From Bacteroidota bacterium (GTDB lineage Bacteria > Bacteroidota > Bacteroidia > AKYH767-A > OLB10), in NCBI GenBank assembly GCA_016717325.1, contig JADKFV010000021.1, forward strand, positions 1 to 64,000: a stretch of DNA of 64,000 nucleotides. The letters run 5' to 3'. Each line of letters starts with the position of its first letter. The stretch's first letter is position 1. The position numbers and the translations under genes are program-made. A model generated the notes under the pieces. It saw only the letters and a program-made list of their open reading frames with translations, searched no databases and was not told the origin of the DNA. Of the stretch, positions 35,767 to 44,086 are shown piece by piece.

Positions 35767-38700
35767 TTATTGTTTGGTAGGTGTTAGATATTTTTTTACA
35801 ATTTTTATTTGTACCGATGTTCCTAATGAAACGCCATGCGAATCTACTTTATCGGTAATGGTAATATTGTCGTTTATGGCTGCAGCATTATTGAAGATAG
35901 CAAGGCGGCTTTTTGTCACCATCATACCATGCGAGTTGTGTTTGGTAAATGTATTATCATCGGCCTTTTTATTGTGGTTGCGGCCTACACCATCATCGTC
36001 AAATGTAGTATAAATGTATTGCTCATCATCGTATATGGTTATAGTCAAATGCCCGCTTGTTTCTTTGTGCATAAGTCCATGCCAAATAGCATTTTCAACA
36101 TAAGGCTGCATTATCATGGGTGGCACAAGGAGTGAGTCTGCATCAATTTTTGGGTTAAGATTTATAGTAAATTCAAATTTATTATCGAACCGCATTGCTT
36201 CCATTTCAATGTATAACTTTAGCGACAAGATTTCATTTGAAAGCGATACTTCGTTGCTGCGGCTGTTGTCGAGAATGATGCGTATAAGGCGTGCAAACTT
36301 AGTTACATAAGCTGAGGCGGTGTCGGGGTCGCTTTTTACAATATAGCGGTTGATGCTATTGAGGCAGTTGAAAATAAAATGTGGATTCATCTGTGCACGC
36401 AAGGCGCTCATCTCCAGGTTGGCTAATTTCTTTTCGTAATCATACTTTATTTTTTCGGTTTTCTTAATTTGTTTTATTCGTAGCCGATAAAGTAAATAAG
36501 CCAAGTTTAATATGGTAAATGCAATAAGACATTTGAACCACCACGTTTGCCAATACGGTGGGGCTATAACAATATTGACAAAACAATTTTGGTTGCTCCA
36601 TACACCATCGGAATTTAAAGCTTTTACTTTGAAAACATAATCACCCGGTGGCAGTTGAGCAAACGAAACAAAATTGCGTGTACCGTTGCTTATCCATTCA
36701 TTTTTAAACCCTTGAAGTTGATAATAATAAATAATAGTTGCAGAGCCATGGTAATTGGGCGCACTAAATTCGAAACTTAGTGTGTTTTGCGTATAATCGA
36801 AAAACAGGTTTTTTTTGAATGCAATACTTGTATCGGTAACCAATGTTTGATTATGCACTTTCATTGCCGAAATTTCAACATTGGGAGGCAATTTATCTTT
36901 CCAAAAATTATTTATATCGAGGGTAGTAATTGAGTTTCCTTGAGTTAGCCAGACAAAATTTTTATACGTAAATAAATTATTCTCGGTATCCGTAAGATAA
37001 CCATTATACTTGGTGTAGTTTTTAAAATATTTTGTGCCGTGTCTCAAATAATTTAATGCATTATTTGTACTTACCCATAATCCATTACGGGCATCAGTAA
37101 TAATTGCAAATATTTGTGTGCCGATAAACGATTCGGTGTTTGAGAAAAAATAAAATGAATCGAGCTTTGTAAAATAACATGCAAGGCCGCTCGCATATGT
37201 GCCTAAATAAATCCTATCATCCGGCAATTCCAAAAAAACCTCCACTTTGTTTTGTAATTGATGTTTGCAGTGAGGGCCGAATTTTTCTTTAAAAGAGCTT
37301 TTCACAATGTCGAAAACATAAATACGATTGTTGGAAGTAGCAACCCAAATATCGCCATTTTTTAATTGATAAATATTATTGATGTTCCATCGTGCTTTTT
37401 CATCGGGCATGGTAGGCCATAGAAAAGCGGCTATTAATTTATTGGTATTTACATCTATATGCAAAAAATATTTTTTTGTAGCCACCCATAAAGTATTGTG
37501 CTTATCAACAAACATAGCACTCACATATTTTGACGCTTCTTGTTGTATAGAATCATCAGCCACAAAATTATATTTGTACAATGCTTCAGTCTTAATATCG
37601 AAACAAAAAACACCAATATGAGTAGAACAATAATAAAGGCCGGGTATTTTTTTATCTTGTTCCACACTATACACAACAGGTATATATTTTGTTTTATCTT
37701 CTAACGATTTATACTTTACATCTAAATCTTCTCCGTCACCTGTTATTTTACGAATAATGCCTGTATCGGGGTGATATAAGTATACTCCAAAATCATAAGA
37801 AGTAGAAACATAAAAATGTTTGCTATTTGGTAAGTATAGAAGTTGAGAAATTACTGTTGGGGTATAATTTTTTTTTACGTCCCATTGCAATTCCTGCGGT
37901 TGTAATATTTGGGATGCCGGGCTAAGCACAGATAATCCATCTCTGAAACCAACAAATAATATCCCATCGGATAATAAGAGAGAATAGCAACTCGTGTCGG
38001 TAAGAATAGAAAAGCGATTTTTTGCTTCAGGTTCATATAAACGAAATTGTTTTGTTTTTAAATTATATAGCCCCAAACCATTATAGCTACCAATGTACAA
38101 TTCGTTTTTACTTTTAAGGGAAATACAAAGTGATACTACTTCTTTATTGCAAGTAAAAAACAAAGTATCAAATAGCTCAGTTTTAGTATTGAATTGTAAT
38201 ACTTTTTTATAATGACCAAATAATAAATTATCATCGGCATCTAAACATATGTTCAATAATTGATTTTCATTTTGCACCCTTCCACCTAAGGTATCTTTTG
38301 GGAAAAATGATTTTGATTTGCATGTAACAGGATTGAAGCATGTAAAACCACAGCGCGCAATAATCCAAAAATTTCCTTTGCTGTCTTTCACCGCATTAGA
38401 ACATTCGTTGAGGTTGTAATTGGGGCTCGATAATGGTGCAAAATTAAAGTGAGAAAATGTTCCTGCCTTTTCATTATACCTGTCTATCCCCTTATTCCAA
38501 ACACCAATCCATATGTTTCCATTATTATCTTGTCTGGTAAAAGTGGCACCATTGGTGGCAAGCGAATTGGTATCGTTAGGATTGTTTCTAAAAATAGTTT
38601 TTTTGTTGGTAAATAAATCGATACAACACACACCTGCATTACTACAAGCAATCCACAGTTTATTTTTATCGTCTACAAATAATGCTTTAATATCATTGCC

Positions 38701-38961
38701 TGGAATGGAATTGGTATCGTTGGGGCTATTATAAAAATTAGTAAATCTAACACCATCGAAACGCGATAGTCCTGCATTGGTGCCTATCCAAATAAAACCA
38801 CTACTGTCCTTGGTAATACACTGTATTGTGTTGCTGGGCAGGCCCTCGTAGGTGGTATAGTTCAACCAATTGCCGGCAATAGTTTGTGCCTGGCCATTTA
38901 TTGATGCAGCAAAAGAAAGCACAATTATGCCAACCAGAAATGTATTTATACAAAATTTCAC
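35767..38961 (-). CDS. Hybrid-type sensor: two-component regulator propeller, Y_Y_Y domain and LytS-like histidine kinase
   Basis: The 1064-residue protein begins with a signal peptide (FLVGIIVLSFAASINGQ). It has a periplasmic beta-propeller of Reg_prop repeats (GLPSNTIQCITKDSSGFIWI, GTNAGLSRFDG, DSKGNFWIIARCG) over about 30-720 and a Y_Y_Y domain (QLPPGDYVFKVKALNSDGVW). One membrane helix (about 805-826) and a short coiled stretch follow. The C-terminal His_kinase has the phosphorylatable His861 in QMNPHFIFNCLNSINRYI. An HATPase module carries QPYVENAIWHGL and DDGVGR. The propeller should sense an extracytoplasmic ligand and phosphorylate the adjacent LytTR regulator. Length and order match the large Bacteroidota propeller sensors linked to surface-protein control. 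Confidence 0.93.
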   Translation of the reverse strand: MKFCINTFLVGIIVLSFAASINGQAQTIAGNWLNYTTYEGLPSNTIQCITKDSSGFIWIGTNAGLSRFDGVRFTNFYNSPNDTNSIPGNDIKALFVDDKNKLWIACSNAGVCCIDLFTNKKTIFRNNPNDTNSLATNGATFTRQDNNGNIWIGVWNKGIDRYNEKAGTFSHFNFAPLSSPNYNLNECSNAVKDSKGNFWIIARCGFTCFNPVTCKSKSFFPKDTLGGRVQNENQLLNICLDADDNLLFGHYKKVLQFNTKTELFDTLFFTCNKEVVSLCISLKSKNELYIGSYNGLGLYNLKTKQFRLYEPEAKNRFSILTDTSCYSLLLSDGILFVGFRDGLSVLSPASQILQPQELQWDVKKNYTPTVISQLLYLPNSKHFYVSTSYDFGVYLYHPDTGIIRKITGDGEDLDVKYKSLEDKTKYIPVVYSVEQDKKIPGLYYCSTHIGVFCFDIKTEALYKYNFVADDSIQQEASKYVSAMFVDKHNTLWVATKKYFLHIDVNTNKLIAAFLWPTMPDEKARWNINNIYQLKNGDIWVATSNNRIYVFDIVKSSFKEKFGPHCKHQLQNKVEVFLELPDDRIYLGTYASGLACYFTKLDSFYFFSNTESFIGTQIFAIITDARNGLWVSTNNALNYLRHGTKYFKNYTKYNGYLTDTENNLFTYKNFVWLTQGNSITTLDINNFWKDKLPPNVEISAMKVHNQTLVTDTSIAFKKNLFFDYTQNTLSFEFSAPNYHGSATIIYYYQLQGFKNEWISNGTRNFVSFAQLPPGDYVFKVKALNSDGVWSNQNCFVNIVIAPPYWQTWWFKCLIAFTILNLAYLLYRLRIKQIKKTEKIKYDYEKKLANLEMSALRAQMNPHFIFNCLNSINRYIVKSDPDTASAYVTKFARLIRIILDNSRSNEVSLSNEILSLKLYIEMEAMRFDNKFEFTINLNPKIDADSLLVPPMIMQPYVENAIWHGLMHKETSGHLTITIYDDEQYIYTTFDDDGVGRNHNKKADDNTFTKHNSHGMMVTKSRLAIFNNAAAINDNITITDKVDSHGVSLGTSVQIKIVKKYLTPTKQ

Positions 38962-39004
38962 ATTACAAAAGAAGTAAAAATAAAAATGCGAATACTAAAA
39001 TGAC

Positions 39005-39054
39005 AATGGATGGTCGTATATGGCAATAGATGGTTGATTAAGGTATTGGATGGC
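39005..39054 (-). promoter_or_regulatory. Candidate LytTR operator upstream of the sensor-kinase operon (three half-sites)
   Basis: On the minus strand ACCATCTATT (39034-39025) and ACCATCCATT (39014-39005) form a direct repeat with a 20-bp period. A third related half-site GCCATCCAAT lies a further 20 bp upstream (39054-39045). They end 44 bases before the kinase start. The pair resembles the operators before both S74 genes, including the shared GGTCGT ... GGCAAT core on the plus strand, which suggests autoregulation. Confidence 0.5.
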
Positions 39055-39260
39055 AATAAGGAAATTAAGAATTATAAATTAAAGGTTAAGAAAGGAGGAT
39101 AAGTTTAAAGTTAAAATCTATGTTTTGTCGTAGAACCTTGATTTTAAATACGTGAAGTTTTGAAATTGAAAGTTAGCATCGTTTACTTTAGTCCAGGGGT
39201 GATGGAGATTCAAACCGTAACGTTTAAAATATCACTTTGGTTACAAAGCATTTTGATTAT
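39055..39260. other. Intergenic, no feature seen
   Basis: AT-rich sequence with GGAAATTAAGAATTATAAATTAA-like stretches also found near 33950 and 41875. No gene is supported. Confidence 0.4.
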
Positions 39261-39384
39261 TGTCCTCGGTTGGCGTCCCCTCCACCCGCTCATTACATTG
39301 TCCTCGCTACCCGCTCGCTTTGTATAAACTAATCACAAGTATAGACCAAACTAAAGCTATTTTGTAACTCGGTTGGCGGGGACA
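39261..39384 (+). mobile_element. Non-autonomous REP1 element (internal-deletion derivative of the RAYT element)
   Basis: The left end (TGTCCTCGGTTGGCGTCCCC) and next 95 bp, including CTCGCTACCCGC and AACTAATCACAAGTATAGAC, match the left end of the RAYT element at 41120-41222. The sequence then jumps directly to an inverted REP1 half (CTCGGTTGGCGGGGACA) at 39368-39384. The transposase gene is absent. The left hairpin has mutated on one arm (CCTCCACCC instead of CCGCCAACC). This is the structure expected of a MITE-like remnant. Confidence 0.72.
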
Positions 39385-39418
39385 TATTAAAGTATTATTC
39401 GTCCCTCATTCGTGCATT

Positions 39419-39442
39419 CCGCGACACTGCGGTCGGGGCAGG
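39419..39442 (+). repeat. REP3 copy
   Basis: GCGACACTGCGGTCGGGGCAGG is a slightly diverged copy of CCGACACTTCGGTCGGGGCAGG, seen also at 63647 and 63801. Confidence 0.6.
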
Positions 39443-39514
39443 CGTGGCAAAAAGTATTTATCAAAACACCCATCACGGGCACAAAAGAAATATCGCTTTT
39501 TGGCTTACTATAAT

Positions 39515-39713
39515 TTTAACGATGCGTTGTAGTCCAACCTTTCATCGGGGTGCAGAAACTGCATGGCCTTGTGTATTTTTTTTACTTGTGCATTGTACAT
39601 ATTCAATAGCACTTTATTTTCTTCGAAGCCTATATTCAAATTTTTTAGGCTCTGGCAAAAATGCATGAGCAATTGTATCTCTGTAGTTTTTATTTGCGAA
39701 AATTTAATATGCT
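39515..39713 (-). pseudogene. Truncated duplicate of the 42059-42529 gene
   Basis: About 185-200 bp match 42066-42264 with over 90 percent identity by eye, covering roughly the last 65 codons of the 156-codon gene (HEENKVLLNMYNAQ-type region to the stop). The copy stops abruptly at AATATGCTCGCAG where the intact gene continues. It therefore represents a partial segmental duplication, probably linked to movement of the REP/RAYT material between the two copies. Confidence 0.7.
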
Positions 39714-40161
39714 CGCAGAAGTACCAGACTATTTCCTATTCTACACTCCGTTAGTTTTTCAACTTATTAATAGTGAGCATTTAATAAAAATGAATTATTA
39801 GCAGTAAGTCAATTTTGATAGGTATAGTTTGTGCATGGTATTTGCAAAACGATTATTGCACAACCATTTCATAATAAATTTTTTTTTCAAACTTAAAAAT
39901 TGGGTTATGCTAAAAATTTAGTGGAACTATTTCTACAAGAAAATAATAATTGCCATCGCTCACCCAGACTACCGACACTTCGGTCGGCACTTTGCCTAAA
40001 GGGCGCAACCTCACAGAATTTCTGTTGGTGGTTATAGAATTTGAAGTTTAATGCTTTCACTAAATTTTTAACATAGCCATAATTAGATAAGGTTTCATAA
40101 AATTAAAACAACAGTAACATAAATGCTTGAATGTTTTTAGTTTAGCGGCATGATTTTTTAA
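39714..40161. other. Intergenic, one REP3 palindrome
   Basis: AT-rich sequence without a supported gene. A REP3 copy (CCGACACTTCGGTCGG) lies at 39971-39986. GTGGTTATAGAATTTGAAG and similar sequence gives no recognisable product. Confidence 0.45.
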
Positions 40162-40173
40162 TTGACTTTTGTT

Positions 40174-40980
40174 ATGATGAATGACGAAAATATTTATTCG
40201 GAATCAGAATGTATCGTGCTATTGAATAAAACCATTAAAGGCTATTCAGAATTTATAAAAGCATATTGTCCTCATGGATGGAGAAAAAGCGAATGTGTAA
40301 AATTTTTTCATCCCATTGCTGAACAGCAATTGGAAGAGCATAAACGCATTGCTGAAAATTTAAAACGATTTAGTAAAAACAGATCCGATGCAAAGGCAGT
40401 TTCGTTGTCGGAATTTGAGCAAGACCTTAGCGATGTGGATGAAGAGAATGAACCTCGCACTTTATTGGGTTTATGCCTTTGGGATATTTTTTCTAATAAT
40501 CATAGCGTGAAGGATGCACAAGGCAAGGAATATGATTTAGGTTCGTTCAGAGGCTGTGCAAGCATGATTGCTGAATTACTAAACGGAGCAAAAGATAACA
40601 ATGACAGCATAAATTTTGACTATGTAGATTTTTATATGGGAACAATTTGGATTGACTCAAGAGGAGACCTTCAACCTTTTTACGAATATATTTTTTCTGT
40701 ATTAAAGCAGGAAGGATGTGATTGGGAGTATAATTTTCCAAGAATGGGTTTGATAAATTTTAATAAGGAAGAAACAATAAAGCCCGAAGATTATAATCCT
40801 GAAAAAGCATTAGCGATAGAAATGGAAAATAAAAAAGTTGAAGAATTTCAAAAAGAACTTGACCGTATTCATGATGAAGAATATGAAGAAGCGAAATATA
40901 AAAAGCCGTCAGCAACCGTTTTAGCTTATGAGAAAATTTATGGTGATTTGCCTGATGGGCATCCACAGAAAAATTTATAA
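40174..40980 (+). CDS. Conserved-looking hypothetical protein, first gene of a broken two-gene unit
   Basis: The frame opens at 40162, but the ATG at 40174 (MNDENIYSESE) looks the better start (268 residues). It is soluble, acidic and helical with no signal peptide. Visible features are an N-terminal helical part with AYCPHGWRKSECVKFFHPIAEQQ, a Trp-containing centre (LGLCLWDIFSNNH, YDLGSFRGCASMIAELLN, YVDFYMGTIWIDSRGD) and a charged C-terminal tail ending GDLPDGHPQKNL. I do not recognise the family. Nineteen bases downstream begins a second frame that is cut off by the REP/RAYT insertion, so the pair was probably an operon. Confidence 0.65.
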   Translation: MMNDENIYSESECIVLLNKTIKGYSEFIKAYCPHGWRKSECVKFFHPIAEQQLEEHKRIAENLKRFSKNRSDAKAVSLSEFEQDLSDVDEENEPRTLLGLCLWDIFSNNHSVKDAQGKEYDLGSFRGCASMIAELLNGAKDNNDSINFDYVDFYMGTIWIDSRGDLQPFYEYIFSVLKQEGCDWEYNFPRMGLINFNKEETIKPEDYNPEKALAIEMENKKVEEFQKELDRIHDEEYEEAKYKKPSATVLAYEKIYGDLPDGHPQKNL

Positions 40981-40999
40981 TTTTAAAAAATGATATAAA

Positions 41000-41119
41000 A
41001 TGCAAACCTACGTCAATCAACTACTCGAAGATATTGCCAATGCGCAGAAGGCGGAGTTATCAATCGCTGAAATTAATGAAACCTCACCCAAATCGTTTGA
41101 AGAAGAAATGGAAGAAATT
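41000..41119 (+). pseudogene. 5' remnant of a gene interrupted by the RAYT element
   Basis: The first 40 codons (MQTYVNQLLEDIANAQKAEL ... FEEEMEEI) read like a normal acidic Bacteroidota protein start. At 41120 the frame runs straight into the left REP1 hairpin, giving nonsense (CPRLASPPTA), and stops at 41191. I could not find a continuation of the frame after the right end of the element at 41869. The gene is therefore truncated rather than simply split, unless its remainder lies elsewhere. Confidence 0.6.
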
Positions 41120-41869
41120 TGTCCTCGGTTGGCGTCCCCGCCAACCGCTCCTTACTTTCTCCTCGCTACCCGCCCCCTTTGTATAAACTAATCACAAGTA
41201 TAGACCAAACTAAAGCTATTAATACTGCGTCAAATCCAACATCAACTTAATTCAGTATAAGAAGTTAAAAAACCAAAATCATCAATTCCTGTTTCATAAA
41301 ACTTTGCAGGCGAATACTGATATGAAACTGGATTTGGTGATAAATTCCATTTTTGCTGGCAAGGATTATCATGAATATAATCTAACTTTTGTTCTATTAT
41401 TTTACGACTTAATAAATCAATAGTATGCGAACGTCTTTCCCAAAAGTGAAAGCTTCGCTCTGCTTGTGTCGTTTTGTAATTTGCTAATAACTCTCTATGA
41501 TTTAGATTCAAATATTTTTTAAAAGCATGTCCTATAAAACTAAGTAATGCCGATTCATTCTCCGCTTGCAAATTATTATTCAGTGGTGACAATATCGCAT
41601 GAATATGATTTGGCATAATTACAAAAGCATGTATTGCAGATTTTTTATTATGATGGAACCAAGCAAATGAATCAATGATAAGTGCTTTCAATTTGTCATC
41701 CAACAATAGCGATTGCCAGCTATTTATGGTTGGGGTGAAAAAAATACATTTGTGTAAATATTAAGTTGTAAATATAATGCATTATTTCGATTTGTTGGAG
41801 CTGATAAAAAGGCGGTGGCTGATGCTGACATTGGAAATAGGCGATTGGCGGGGACGCCAACCGAGGACA
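41120..41869. mobile_element. REP-bounded element carrying a RAYT transposase (about 750 bp)
   Basis: The left end GTCCTCGGTTGGCGTCCCCG (41120 onward, full hairpin to 41147) and right end GGCGGGGACGCCAACCGAGG (hairpin 41842-41869) are inverted copies of REP1. Between them lie a conserved 75-bp non-coding left arm (shared with 39261-39353) and a single gene, a Y1-type transposase on the minus strand. This matches the known organisation of REP/RAYT systems, in which the transposase acts on the hairpins flanking its own gene. It interrupts the gene starting at 41000. Confidence 0.8.
41242..41749 (-). CDS. REP-associated tyrosine transposase (RAYT), N-terminus split by a one-base frameshift
   Basis: This is a Y1_Tnp family HUH nuclease that cuts and joins single-stranded DNA at REP hairpins. 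The metal-binding HUH motif is HAFVIMPNHIHAI and the catalytic tyrosine lies in EQKLDYIHDNPCQQKW. FWERRSHTIDLLSRK precedes it. The continuous frame has only a TTG start at 41706 (154 residues). Upstream, the same frame reads FTPTINSWQSLLLDDKL, typical of the family, and an ATG at 41749 (MYFF) lies one base out of frame across a run of seven T (minus strand). Removing one T joins them into MYFFTPTINSWQSLL, so the real start is probably 41749 or 41782. It is flanked on both sides by REP1 hairpins. Confidence 0.85.
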
Positions 41870-42058
41870 GAATAAGGAAATTAAGAATTATAAATTAAGA
41901 AAAGAGGAAAAGTTTAAAGTTAAAATTAAAAGTTGATAATCTATGCTTTGCCGCTGTTATGTTGATTTTAAATACGCCAGGATTTACAAATTTTACGGGG
42001 TTTTGATATAACTCGTGCGTTTCAGGCAAAGTCATAAATAATAGTTGATTATGTCCAA
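41870..42058. other. Intergenic, no feature seen
   Basis: AT-rich DNA after the RAYT element. It includes GAAATTAAGAATTATAAATTAAG-like sequence and TAAATACG(C/T) words also seen at 39135-39155, consistent with the segmental duplication in this area. Confidence 0.4.
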
Positions 42059-42529
42059 TTACAAATCCAAAACCGCATTATAATCTAACCGTTCATCGGG
42101 GTGCAATGTTTCGATGGCCTTATGTATTTTTTTTACCTGAGCATTGTACATATTCAATAGCACTTTATTTTCTTCGAAGCCTATATTCAAATTTTTTAGG
42201 CTCTGGCAAAAATGCATGAGCAATTGTATCTCTGTAGTTTTTATTTGCGAAAATTTAATATGCTTATGGGTGTGCCGCAATATTTTGCGTATCGATTTTT
42301 TCAAGAGAAAAAAACTATTACTGGAATTTATTTCTTTGAACATGGCATCCATTTCTTCCATTACATTATCTACAAATTGCTGCTCATCGTTTTGCTCAAA
42401 TAAAAGATAGCTCAACAATTCCTTATTCATTACCTTAAATTGAGCCATACGAATACAGTGGGCTACAAGCTGTTTTTGTGGTAACAGTTGTAGTTCTTTT
42501 TTTAATTCTGCTATGGTGGAGGCTTTCAT
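42059..42529 (-). CDS. Hypothetical helical protein (156 residues)
   Basis: The protein is basic and mostly helical with no signal peptide or membrane segment. Its N-terminus is MKASTIAELKKELQLLPQKQ and it has FVDNVMEEMDAMFKEIN and LLKKSIRKILRHTHKHIKFS helices, then a conserved-looking C-terminal part, LLMHFCQSLKNLNIGFEENK. I recognise it only as a type of small protein found in Bacteroidota next to DUF3820 and HEAT-repeat genes; no function is assigned. The last 65 codons exist as a partial duplicate at 39515-39713. It is 21 bases downstream of the DUF3820 gene and 23 bases beyond its stop, so co-transcription with the HEAT gene is likely. Confidence 0.65.
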   Translation of the reverse strand: MKASTIAELKKELQLLPQKQLVAHCIRMAQFKVMNKELLSYLLFEQNDEQQFVDNVMEEMDAMFKEINSSNSFFLLKKSIRKILRHTHKHIKFSQIKTTEIQLLMHFCQSLKNLNIGFEENKVLLNMYNAQVKKIHKAIETLHPDERLDYNAVLDL

Positions 42530-42550
42530 TTTTTATAAAATAAATGCGGG

Positions 42551-42778
42551 CTATTTATTTTTTAATGGCTTCAATAAATCTTCAAGACCGTTCAATTTTA
42601 TTTCGTACAGTGTGGTTAATAACACACCTAACTTACCCGCAGGAAATCCTTTGCGTTGAAACCATTCTAAGTATGAAACAGGAAGGTCGCACAGTATGCG
42701 GTCCTTATATTTGCCAAAAGGCATTTTCATTGTTACCAATTCAATTAACAACTGTGGATTGGCTTGTGGTACTTCCAT
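42551..42778 (-). CDS. DUF3820 family protein
   Basis: The 75-residue protein carries the family signature: MPFGKYKDRILCDLPVSYLE followed by WFQRKGFPAGKLGVLL and a helical end NGLEDLLKPLK. DUF3820 is a small compact domain related to parts of exonuclease or quorum-linked proteins, with no proven role. It ends three bases before the start of the HEAT-repeat gene's stop region and is probably in its operon (HEAT gene upstream at 42782-43543, 42059 gene downstream). Confidence 0.82.
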   Translation of the reverse strand: MEVPQANPQLLIELVTMKMPFGKYKDRILCDLPVSYLEWFQRKGFPAGKLGVLLTTLYEIKLNGLEDLLKPLKNK

Positions 42779-42781
42779 TAT

Positions 42782-43543
42782 TTAATTTTTATAATTATGC
42801 TTAATATATTCTTCGGCTTGCTCTTGAGTGATTGCTGCAAAGTTACGATAGCGATAATGCACATCAATTATTTCTTCGATAGCTTGCGCTACAAGCATTT
42901 TATTCTCCCAATTATTTAAATGTTCGATCACTGTTTGCAGGCAACCTTTTTTATACGCTATCTGTCCAAGCACATGCACAAGTGTATTTCGTACCCGTGC
43001 AGTAGTGTCATATTGTAATTCTTTCAACATGGGTAAAATATCCTGGGGATGTGTACGCCCTCGTAATTCTATACCGTGACAAATTTCTCTGCGTATTTCT
43101 TTATCAGGGTGATGCAAATATTTTTGTGCCCATTGCAAAACAGGCAAAGGATTTTTTTCGCTCATCTTTTTTATCGAACCTATTACAGCATTTCGAACTG
43201 AATGATGCTTATCGAATAATGCTGTGTCAAAAAATATTTCGACAATCGCGAAATCTTTCTTTCCAATTTCGCCAGCCGCATTTATTACCGTTTGCCTTAT
43301 TTTATATTCTTCGCTCAATAATAATTTATGCAACAGGGCAATTGTAGCGATGGCAAGTTCTTTATGATTAATATAAATTTTACCAATATTTAAATAGGCA
43401 GCTTTTCGTATATAAGTATCGTCATCATTAAAATAAAGCAATACTTTTTCGGTTGTGTTGTATCTTATATCTGCAAGAATATCGTTGTAAATTTCGATAA
43501 CTAATTGTGCCCTTTGGATTTTTGATAAAGTATAAAAACTCAT
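42782..43543 (-). CDS. HEAT-repeat protein
   Basis: The 253-residue soluble protein is built from five to six tandem helical HEAT/PBS-lyase-type repeats: YIRKAAYLNIGKIYINH, KIRQTVINAAGEIGKKD, HSVRNAVIGSIKKMSEK, KEIRREICHGIELRGR and ARVRNTLVHVLGQIAYK. Such repeats form a curved scaffold for protein or DNA binding and in some cases DNA-glycosylase activity, but no catalytic residues are visible here. It starts the cluster with the DUF3820 and 42059 genes. The gene for the DUF3127 protein upstream has its own terminator, so the HEAT gene is likely a separate unit. Confidence 0.78.
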   Translation of the reverse strand: MSFYTLSKIQRAQLVIEIYNDILADIRYNTTEKVLLYFNDDDTYIRKAAYLNIGKIYINHKELAIATIALLHKLLLSEEYKIRQTVINAAGEIGKKDFAIVEIFFDTALFDKHHSVRNAVIGSIKKMSEKNPLPVLQWAQKYLHHPDKEIRREICHGIELRGRTHPQDILPMLKELQYDTTARVRNTLVHVLGQIAYKKGCLQTVIEHLNNWENKMLVAQAIEEIIDVHYRYRNFAAITQEQAEEYIKHNYKN

Positions 43544-43574
43544 TTAAAAAATTTATTGCTTTAGCTTGAAGCAG

Positions 43575-43620
43575 GTAAAAAATTACCGGCAATCGATATA
43601 ATAAATCAATTGCCGGTAAA
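43575..43620 (-). terminator. Terminator of the DUF3127 gene
   Basis: TTACCGGCAAT/ATTGCCGGTAA is a perfect inverted repeat (43582-43592 and 43609-43619) separated by about 16 bases. On the minus strand it is followed by six T residues. It lies just beyond the DUF3127 stop at 43647. Confidence 0.78.
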
Positions 43621-43646
43621 GCTATATATAAAATAAAGAGGCCTTA

Positions 43647-44024
43647 TTAAAACGGCAGATCGTCATCGACCGTTGGTGCCGACATAGGCTCTGCACTAAC
43701 TGCTTGTGGTGCACTTTGAGTACTGCTTGCAGTACTGGCTCCGGCAGTTCCACCTATTTGCATTTTCCATATGCGCAGGTCGGTAAAAAATTTGTCGTTG
43801 TACTCACGACTGTCAATATTAAACGAAACTGTAACAGTATCGCCAATATTCAATTTTTTAACCATCTCTACTTTGTCGGTCCATGCAGAAAATGCTGCTT
43901 TTTTAGGATACTGTCCATCAAGATATTCAATCATGAAATCTATTTTTTTCCACGGTCCGTTCTTTCCTTCTCCTGTTACTTCGGTTCCAATTTTGTAAAC
44001 TTTTCCTTCTAATTCTAATGCCAT
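43647..44024 (-). CDS. DUF3127 OB-fold protein with SSB-like acidic tail
   Basis: The 125-residue protein has a DUF3127 domain (1-95: LEGKVYKIG, GPWKKIDFMIEYLDGQYPKK, DKVEMVKKLNIGDTVTVSFNI, FFTDLRIWKM) that resembles single-strand DNA-binding OB folds. A flexible Ala/Ser/Thr/Pro linker follows, and the last residues are VDDDLPF. That C-terminus is the same as the acidic tip of SSB, which recruits DNA-repair and replication proteins. A role in nucleic-acid binding with partner recruitment is inferred from both. It has its own promoter region and terminator and is not in an obvious operon with the HEAT gene. Confidence 0.85.
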   Translation of the reverse strand: MALELEGKVYKIGTEVTGEGKNGPWKKIDFMIEYLDGQYPKKAAFSAWTDKVEMVKKLNIGDTVTVSFNIDSREYNDKFFTDLRIWKMQIGGTAGASTASSTQSAPQAVSAEPMSAPTVDDDLPF

Positions 44025-44086
44025 AATGTTGATTTTTTTTTGTAAAAATAATAAATATTTAACGAACCAAAAGCTATTGTTGAAAA

